NCBI GenBank assembly: GCA_010093705.1
Contig: MU006097.1
Span: forward strand, 391,587 to 455,586
Direction of reading: 5' to 3'
Source: Patellaria atrata CBS 101060
Taxonomy: Eukaryota > Ascomycota > Dothideomycetes > Patellariales > Patellariaceae
DNA length: 64,000 bases
A program made the position numbers and the translations under genes. This document shows, one piece after another, positions 57,126-64,000 of the stretch. How positions within the stretch are numbered: the stretch's first letter is position 1; each line of letters opens with the position of its first letter. The notes below the pieces were generated by a model. That model did not search any database and was not told the DNA's origin. It saw nothing but the letters and a program-made list of their open reading frames with translations.

Positions 57126-59107
57126 ATGGCGATGAAGCATGCGCTCGAAATGGATCTAATTCCTGCGCGCAAAAGGCCGAAACTATCTGAGCTTCCTCTT
57201 TCCAGGGATCAACATCACATTGTCGACTCATTGCTTCATACATTCAAGAAGAAAGGCGAATTCGACATTCTTCGCAAGTCAATCTACGCAAAGTTCACTG
57301 CTGGGGTATGCATGACTATTATTTCCTGGCAAGCTTGTATCTAACCCTATTCTAGGACTCTAAGACTCGACTCGTCTCTGCTCTGGAAGAGCTTACTGAA
57401 CATGAGATTGACCGCAATCCTTCTCTCCTTTCCAAAGACCGTCGCATCGCAGCATCTCTGATAGAAGGTGCTGCTGAACGAAGCGAGATATATCGTGTCG
57501 TCCAAGATGATATCAATCGCTACATAGAGGAGATTGTAGTTCAAGCAGAGGAAAAGATGCGCGCGGTTCGACGGAATGAGGTTGGAGACGAAGAGGCTTT
57601 AAAAGAGCAGCGGCTTGGCGCTAAAACTGATGAGGAGTATGCCCAGGACGCGAAAACCCGGTTAGCAAAGAGGGAACAAGATTATTTTGTTCAACTAAGA
57701 AAAGCTGAAGCTGAAGCACGGGAAGCGCAAAGAAAATTAGACGAAGAGAGACGACGGTTCATTGAGGCTCAGGAAGCTAAAGAAAAGGAGAAGCGTGAGC
57801 GCGAGGAGAAGAGGCGGGCGGAAGAGCGTGCTCGAGCTGAAGAACGTGAGAGGGAGAAGGAGGAACGTGAACGACGGAGACGACACGAGGAACGCCAAAG
57901 AATGGAGGACTATGACCGCGATCGAGGATATAGACCGAGGGAGTATCGTAGGGAGAGCATAGATTTCGACAAGAAGAAGATTATCACCCAAGTCGATGAG
58001 ATTAATCTCGAGGATGCTGCATTACAATTGCTACTTAGAGAAGGTCAGGAGCATGCAAAATCACACAGTCGCCCACAACTCGAGCGCTCGGAATCCATGG
58101 AGCCTCCAATGCGTAAAGCATTACCCCCAAAATCTATTGTGCCACGTGATCCTGCTACTACTCGACTGGCGAAGTTAGACAAGCTCGAAAGGCTATCCGC
58201 AAAATCCTCCCCCAGAGAGCCTAGAGAGACCAAAGTGGGCTCCGAGACCCCAGCACCCGCCGAACCCGACAAAATGGATGTTGATGCCTCTCATGGTGTT
58301 AGCGAGAGCAAAGAAAGGGAAAGATCCAAGTCGCGAAGTCCGCACCCAAGCGAATCACATCGTCGAATGTCGATCGATGATACCCGTTCTGTCCGCGATG
58401 AGCACGATAGACATAGCCGGTACAATGAATCTAGATATAAAACTGGTCGCGATAGAAATTACGACCGTGACGATTACAAAGATCGGTATAGAGATAGAGA
58501 TGGTGATTACAGACGATCCTCTTATCGCGACGATAGAGATTCCCGCCGCTACCGCGATAACTCGAAAGAGTCGCGAGCGAGACAAGAGAGGAGCAGATCT
58601 CCCAGGCGCAGCTATCGTGAACGATCAAGGTCGCAGACCCGCAGGCGGCGCTCAAGGTCAAGAAGTCCGAAGGATATTGACCGTTACGTACCAAATTCCG
58701 GGCGGGCCAAAGGGGAGGTTGGCGAACGAGACCGTGAGAGGGAGCGGGACGGTGAGAGAGAGACTCAGGGACATCGAGACAGAGAGAGGGATAGGGATAG
58801 AGCTAGGGACCGAAATAGGGAAAGGGACAGAGACAGGGATTACAGAAGGGAATCTTTCAACCGTGATAGGGATGGTCGGAGACTCGAGTCAGACAGGCCG
58901 CAGTTTGTTGAGATCGATCGTTATGTTCCGGGAAGCAGTAGTCGGAGGCACGAGCTCATTTCCAAGGAAGATAGGGAGAAAGAAAGAGGTGGGCGTGAGA
59001 GGGACAGGGACCGAGATAGAGATAGGGATAGGTATGAGGATCGCGAGAGGGAGAGGAAGCGTGAGCGCAGCAGGAGTCGAAGTAGACCGAGGAAGGGTTA
59101 TGATTGA
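57126..59107 (+). CDS. SHG1: COMPASS subunit Shg1 (BOD1/SHG1 domain) with RD-rich tail
   Basis: Component of the Set1/COMPASS histone H3K4 methyltransferase. Exons 57126-57305 and 57356-59107 give 643 residues. The BOD1/SHG1 domain (residues about 25-130) reads HHIVDSLLHTFKKKGEFD, then IYAKFTAGDSKTRLVSALEE and VQDDINRYIEEIVVQAEEKM. After it comes a continuous charged helix (residues 150-260, EKREREEKRRAEERAR), then 300 residues of RD, RE and RS dipeptides (RDREGD-like and SRSQTRRRRSRSRSP) resembling splicing factors. That tail is far larger than in yeast Shg1 and suggests phase-separating or RNA-linked behaviour. The ATG at 57126 is the first in frame. Confidence 0.85.
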
Positions 59108-59837
59108 AATTAGGGATATACTGTGCTTTCAGACTTCTAGAAAGGGGTTACTTAAAGGGTTAATTCACCTTTGGATGGGATGTGATCCTGATTGAATATC
59201 CTCCTCCGCTTACCAAAAGCTTTGGATTGTTGAATTCACAATGTTAATTATTCTGTGATTGCGCTCTGGGTCATATAATTGACTATGATTCTGTACAGTA
59301 CACTTCAGTACGATGGGTCGATTGTTGCTCCTCACCTCACCAGCCTTTTCCGAGTCGCTTAGTCAGAAGCACGGTTCCGTTCCGTCACAAGCCACGAGTT
59401 TATTAAGACCACAAACTATCACGAAGCATACAATTTAGATCACATCTACCTTACGTCACAACTTTTCGTATCTGCGAAAAGAGAAAACACGGGTACACTT
59501 GTACAAGGATCTGGGCGGTACAGTTCTCTTCACGCCAATTTCTGACAGTACCTTAAGATATTCAGCCTACCAAAGTTGACCATCGCCATGCTGCGCATAG
59601 CCACAACCAAACGATAACAGTGGCGTTGTTGCCTTTGGGGGCCAGCCTTGCATGAAGAGTCTTTGCGATATGGTTGTCCCGTTAGCACTACCAGAGTTCA
59701 TTTGCCAGTCCATTAGGTTTTGAACTACTGTTTAAAGTAAGTCGGTTCATTCATTCCTCCATTCCTTTCTTCAAAGTCAGTCTGTATCTCAAAAGAGCTA
59801 TTGTTTCCGTATCCATCCTCTGGGACGCATCCCCAAT
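59108..59837. other. Intergenic, 0.7 kb
   Basis: 3' flank of SHG1 and promoter of the next gene. GTACAGTAC occurs at 59293. Confidence 0.5.
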
Positions 59838-61271
59838 ATGGCATCCACCTACATCAACAAATTTCCGCAGCTGGCACCTGATATGCCACTCATCAATGAG
59901 CTGTGGGAAGCTATTTCAAGGGATCCATCATCAATTGAAGCTCGCAAGTTACTCATCGAGCATTACATCGTTATCGGCTGGCTAGAAGCCGCAAGGGATG
60001 TTGCAAAAGAACTTTTACCAATATGTCCAGACAACAAGGATGTACAAAATTGGATACTGTCACTTAACAAATCTACGGAAGATACGAAGAAAATTCCCCA
60101 GGGTTTACCAGTCATACTTGTAAATCGACAGCTTGAATTTCCTAATGTCGACAATTTGAACTTAGCTCAAACCGATTTGCGTGAAGGGTACGTAGATCTC
60201 CAGGCCCGTGCGAAAGCGCTCAAGAATGATATCGATTCCCTACGTGGCATTTTACAACACAAGAAGCTCCAGCAAACCCTGGATACATTCATTCCCGACT
60301 TAAATGCTATATTGGAGGGGCGAGTATCCACCGTACTTCGTGCCACACCACCAAAGAGCGCTCGACAAGTTGCACGAACTGTCCGGCGACTCGACACAGA
60401 AACTAATGATGCTAAAATCGGCGATATACCCCCCTCGAAGCATGTTATTTTGAGCTCAAGTCAAGAACTGCAAACAATAGCGCAAGATAAGCTCGCCAAC
60501 AAGATCCTCGATATTTTGATCTCTGATCTTGGGGACGTGGTACGTTGGTTAAGGTCATCTGTTTGTTCGAAACAGAACGGCGAGGATATTCGCGATGGGT
60601 TAATGAAAAGAGTTCAGGCTATTTCTGCCGCTCTACCTTCTGATCTGGAGCACTATGGAAGCAAGGCTCTAATGCACGTTGAACATGAAGTCTTGCGACG
60701 TTCTTATGTCAACGAGGAGACAATGTACGGAGATGCCGTACAAGATATTCCCCGGTCAAATTTCTGGGTCAGCGAGGATGGATATGCCTGGGACATGGAA
60801 GAGCTCGCTCAAGCGATCAGAGTCAATAATGGAGTCATGAGACAACCGCTCAGCAAGCAATTATTTACACCGAATGATGTCAGCGCCATTGTGCAACATC
60901 CACTGGGCCGTAACCTTGCGGCATTGAAACTAGAGCAGGAGAAACTCTCGCAAGGTGTCAGAGCAAAAACAGTCGACGAGATTGAGACCTTAGCTAAAGT
61001 TCTCCTCGCCGATATGACTGAAACCCAGGTAGAAAGTCGGTATGCCATTGATACCTTTTTGGTTTACATTGCTACTTTGCCCTTGAAAGAACAGGAAACT
61101 CTGAACGCTTTGAGGATCCCTGCCACAGATAGCCACACCGGTCAAGCTTTTGATACGTCTATCGGAGAAAGCATCCGAGACGCCAAAGGGAACCGTACTT
61201 GTCTACACAAAACTGGGGACCTACTTCAACAAGCCTCCAAATTCCTTCGTCAACAGAAACTAATCCTTTAG
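59838..61271 (+). CDS. TPR-like N-terminus protein, unknown
   Basis: 477 residues, intronless. Residues 15-70 (LINELWEAISRDPSSIEARK, then YIVIGWLEAARDVAKELLP) look like one or two tetratricopeptide-type helical hairpins. The middle is mostly helical. The C-terminal third has a block I take to be conserved in fungi: LSKQLFTPNDVSAIVQHPLG, then LPLKEQETLNALRIPATDSH and GNRTCLHKTGDLLQQASKFL. No enzymatic motif or targeting signal was found. I do not recognise the family. The ATG at 59838 opens the frame, 40 codons before the first hairpin ends. Confidence 0.75.
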   Translation: MASTYINKFPQLAPDMPLINELWEAISRDPSSIEARKLLIEHYIVIGWLEAARDVAKELLPICPDNKDVQNWILSLNKSTEDTKKIPQGLPVILVNRQLEFPNVDNLNLAQTDLREGYVDLQARAKALKNDIDSLRGILQHKKLQQTLDTFIPDLNAILEGRVSTVLRATPPKSARQVARTVRRLDTETNDAKIGDIPPSKHVILSSSQELQTIAQDKLANKILDILISDLGDVVRWLRSSVCSKQNGEDIRDGLMKRVQAISAALPSDLEHYGSKALMHVEHEVLRRSYVNEETMYGDAVQDIPRSNFWVSEDGYAWDMEELAQAIRVNNGVMRQPLSKQLFTPNDVSAIVQHPLGRNLAALKLEQEKLSQGVRAKTVDEIETLAKVLLADMTETQVESRYAIDTFLVYIATLPLKEQETLNALRIPATDSHTGQAFDTSIGESIRDAKGNRTCLHKTGDLLQQASKFLRQQKLIL

Positions 61272-62035
61272 CTACCGCATCATTGTCTATTGCAATGTGG
61301 CTCAGCCATTAAACTGCACTTGTACGTTACCAAAGTCATGACTATACCTAGACAAGGCTGTGCACTTTATTTAGCGCAGGGAGTCTTGGCGGAAGCTTTT
61401 GTGGTTTTCTACCTCTTATAACCACGTTTGAAGTGAACGATTTACAACATTCTTTTAAAGGTTTTTGGAGTATTTTGGTCTGAAAGTTGCTTTCAATATC
61501 ATTATCAGTGACGATTTCCCCGTCTCTCACACATCCTTAACTATCCTCTAGAATAAGAAACATTCCCGCCTAGCCTTGCCCCAAGATTCGTGGGGTCAGC
61601 CTTGTTCTTTAACATATGTCAGATTTGTATCTTGAGTCTCTCCTCGATCACCCGTTCCCGCGTCATTAGCTATCTCCCATCTGTACGGGTTCTTCTACAT
61701 CTATAAAGGCCATTATTTTACCTGTGTCACGATTTTCGTTCCCCTATCCCTTCACGCTCCGTTAACGTCTACTATACCGGCACGCTATCAAGCCCAAAGT
61801 ATTAAGAGAGCTATAGTCTGTACGGTGAAGTCGATTATACAGCTACGAGTCCCTTGCACCGTCCGTCTTTCCGTACAGCAGATTCCGAGACAGATTATAG
61901 ATGGAACATACGTAACCGGAAAACTCCAGGGCAGAGTGACCAACGAATATTCTACCCACCCATCTGGCTCGATGCTTCGACTCAATGAGAATGAAAGGCC
62001 ATGAAGCATAAGAACGTTGACTTATATTATCGACT
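61272..62035. other. Intergenic, 0.76 kb
   Basis: 3' flank of the preceding gene and upstream region of the right-edge gene; earlier exons of the latter could lie here but none is obvious. Confidence 0.45.
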
Positions 62036-64000
62036 ATGTTGTCAGCAGCAAAGAGTATGGGTCTACTTCCCGATATGAAGAAAAGGGGGCTATTTTCGAG
62101 AAAGACCTCTAGCAATGTATGGCATAAGAAGGTGGAGATGGCGACTAATTGCCACAAACCGATACTGAATGTAGATCTCGCAAAAAATCCAGAATTCCCA
62201 TGGACCACCGTTCAAGAAATTACAGAAACATACCTGTCAAGGAAGAAGGAAACATCTTCCTCGGAAAAGCGGGATGCAAAATTGTTGAAGCTTATGCTAA
62301 AACACGGAAACCGTGAGGTCGCACTTGCAGCATGTGCACATCTAGTTTCGCCAGAAACTCTGTTGACCTTTATCAAGGGTAACATACATATGAGCCCATA
62401 TCAGGCGCCCGCGTATGTAAGATTAATCGCGGTCGCTAGCTATACGAATCCCCTCGCTGTCGACCAAATGGAACTGTCTAGGGCCCGCTCTCTGAATAAG
62501 GTCCTAAGTGCGCCGAGTCTCTGGGATATTCTCCCACTTCTGGAAACCGAGGTGGTAGCAAGCTCTTTACTACATCCGCAAATCGTTTTCTATGTTCAAC
62601 GAATATTCTCAACCTTTGCTCTTGAACTCGAGACATTGGTCAGCAAAGGACAATGGTATGACGTCCATAATATAAACTCCAACTGGTTACGCATAGTATA
62701 CCAGAACCAAATTAATAACTACGCCAGTACCTTACGAGCAGATGTGTTGTTGAATATAGCTCTTCCGTCATGGAAGAAGTATTCAGAATGGAAACCAAAT
62801 GTCCAACGTCTTCACAACTGGACAAAATTCTCGGCAGATCAACGAGCCTTGTTTAAAGACGTATTAGCTTTAGAAGGACCTGATATTCTAGAGGGTGTCC
62901 AACCAACTCTCCGCGCTGCCCTAGTAGCCCGTCAACAGCGGAGTAACCAACCAGGACTTCGTCATGGTGGCCTTTATCTCGAGTTATCCTCCGGAGCTCA
63001 AACTGGACTTGAAAAACTTTCAGAACGGCTCTGCAAATTTATGGATGATGTTTCAACCCAAAGCAAGTATAGCATGGCTCTTTTAGGCCATTATCTTAAG
63101 AACGGATTCGATTTAAACGCAATAACTCTCTTGGAGGGTGTATTAAAGATTGGGGATAATTGGATTACGGCACGCGTAGTCGAATTCATAAAGTCCACGA
63201 ATAGAGAATCGAACCAAGATATTGAACGTACCATACGCGTAGTTCTAGCGTTAGGACATCCTAAGGCGCGTGATCTGCAGCAGCCTATGTCCCCCCAGAT
63301 CATTCCAATCGTTTCTGGACATATGGAACGCTTAGAAAGAGAATTGATGCCCGGTATTATGGCCCAATACGCGGTGGAAGAAGCTGAGCGGAACCTATAT
63401 GCTTTTGGGTGCAGGGTGAGGTTAGTCGCCTGGATGATACCTTTACTCGATGAGTCCTGGCAGGTTTTATTCAGGAACTGGCCCCTAGCAGAAACCCTAG
63501 AAAGAACACAAACACTTCGAAAAGACTTGGCGAGAATGCAAACGGATGATGCCACACGAATAGTTGGCCTTGTAAATCGTTATTGCCGTAGTAAGCTGAT
63601 CAGACGGCTTCCCACACACCCAAAACATACACTCATTATCGAAGCTTTACTGGACTTGTGGCGTTCTACTCAAGATACCGAACGCCGTTCTTTGGCCGTT
63701 TTTCTAGCTTACACTTCTAGATTCGCTGTCGATGCATGTTGTGCATGCATCAAGTCACTCGAAATGCCGGATAACAATTTTATTACTCAGACAGACCGTT
63801 TACTAGGGCAGCATGATATCACGATTTGTCTTGGACTCGCAAGTCTACTTGCTGAGAGATCCAACTCTTCATCAATTTCGGCTTGGAAGGACTTTCTCCT
63901 TCATATCATCGATGATTTCAAAGGGGATCTCTTGACGTATACGCTGGAGAAATCAGGAGTATCTACGTGGTTCCAGTTTCTGGATGATATAGACCAAGCG
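62036..64000 (+). CDS. Large helical protein, unknown (3' partial)
   Basis: An uninterrupted frame from the ATG at 62036 to the window end, 655 codons, with no stop inside. The preceding in-frame stop is TGA at 62018-62020. The protein is helix-rich without transmembrane segments: KRDAKLLKLMLKHGNREVAL, then LVSPETLLTFIKG, RIVYQNQINNYASTLRAD, RRSLAVFLAYTSRFAVD and more. The cadence suggests a repeat-type alpha solenoid, but no repeat period is clear. I do not recognise it. ATGs further in (for example 62057 and 62138) could be the true start, and upstream exons are possible. The protein probably continues for several hundred residues past the edge. Confidence 0.75.
   Translation, partial: MLSAAKSMGLLPDMKKRGLFSRKTSSNVWHKKVEMATNCHKPILNVDLAKNPEFPWTTVQEITETYLSRKKETSSSEKRDAKLLKLMLKHGNREVALAACAHLVSPETLLTFIKGNIHMSPYQAPAYVRLIAVASYTNPLAVDQMELSRARSLNKVLSAPSLWDILPLLETEVVASSLLHPQIVFYVQRIFSTFALELETLVSKGQWYDVHNINSNWLRIVYQNQINNYASTLRADVLLNIALPSWKKYSEWKPNVQRLHNWTKFSADQRALFKDVLALEGPDILEGVQPTLRAALVARQQRSNQPGLRHGGLYLELSSGAQTGLEKLSERLCKFMDDVSTQSKYSMALLGHYLKNGFDLNAITLLEGVLKIGDNWITARVVEFIKSTNRESNQDIERTIRVVLALGHPKARDLQQPMSPQIIPIVSGHMERLERELMPGIMAQYAVEEAERNLYAFGCRVRLVAWMIPLLDESWQVLFRNWPLAETLERTQTLRKDLARMQTDDATRIVGLVNRYCRSKLIRRLPTHPKHTLIIEALLDLWRSTQDTERRSLAVFLAYTSRFAVDACCACIKSLEMPDNNFITQTDRLLGQHDITICLGLASLLAERSNSSSISAWKDFLLHIIDDFKGDLLTYTLEKSGVSTWFQFLDDIDQA

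Noticed and set aside
63091-63555. 154-codon open frame on the minus strand
   Set aside because: Shadow of the long plus-strand frame that continues to the window edge.

Overview
The window is nuclear DNA of a filamentous ascomycete (Pezizomycotina). The evidence is genes split by short introns (about 45-75 nt, GT-AG with CTNA-type branch sites), a Zn2Cys6 regulator, a Mgm1/Mdm10 pair, an ascomycete class II-type peroxidase, a But2-type secreted protein and a conidiation-type homeobox factor. Leotiomycetes seems the likeliest class, but that is an impression from protein flavour, not a demonstrated placement. No rRNA, tRNA, CRISPR array, intact transposon or virus-like element was recognised.

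Left part (1-13 kb): the 3' portion of an ADGF-type adenosine deaminase, a metaxin/Tom37-type outer-membrane protein, a SAM methyltransferase, a secreted heme peroxidase, a six-exon Gfo/Idh/MocA oxidoreductase, an RluA-type tRNA pseudouridine synthase, a hotdog thioesterase and a glycine-zipper prion-like protein.

Middle part (14-34 kb): an acidic single-pass membrane protein, a GNAT acetyltransferase, a DNAJC17/Cwf23-type J protein, a polytopic membrane protein, a Zn2Cys6 factor, an Mpv17/PMP22 protein, an intronless SprT-like/BTB-like fusion whose zinc motif has Gln in place of the catalytic Glu, and a helical (HeLo-like?) protein with a repeat tail.

Next (33.7-41 kb): a decayed F-box/RCC1 (Saf1-type) gene, then MGM1 and MDM10 head to head over a 264-bp shared promoter. 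MDM10 and the metaxin-like gene both act in the outer-membrane SAM machinery, and MGM1 in inner-membrane fusion; with the Mpv17-family protein and a small inner-membrane/complex I-like protein, mitochondrial genes are prominent here.

Right part (41-64 kb): a gene-free stretch with a diverged duplicated unit, a homeobox factor (HTF1/Hox2 type), a But2 secreted protein, a tubby-like PPxY protein, a small secreted protein, a gene-poor AT-rich 2.1 kb, an NmrA-like protein, a CofD/UPF0052 protein with an 18-nt microexon, a mitochondrial-membrane protein divergent from a SHG1 COMPASS subunit with a long RD/RE tail, an unrecognised TPR-like protein, and a long open frame that leaves the right edge. 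Exon borders are read from splice signals and frame continuity; none is confirmed by transcripts.
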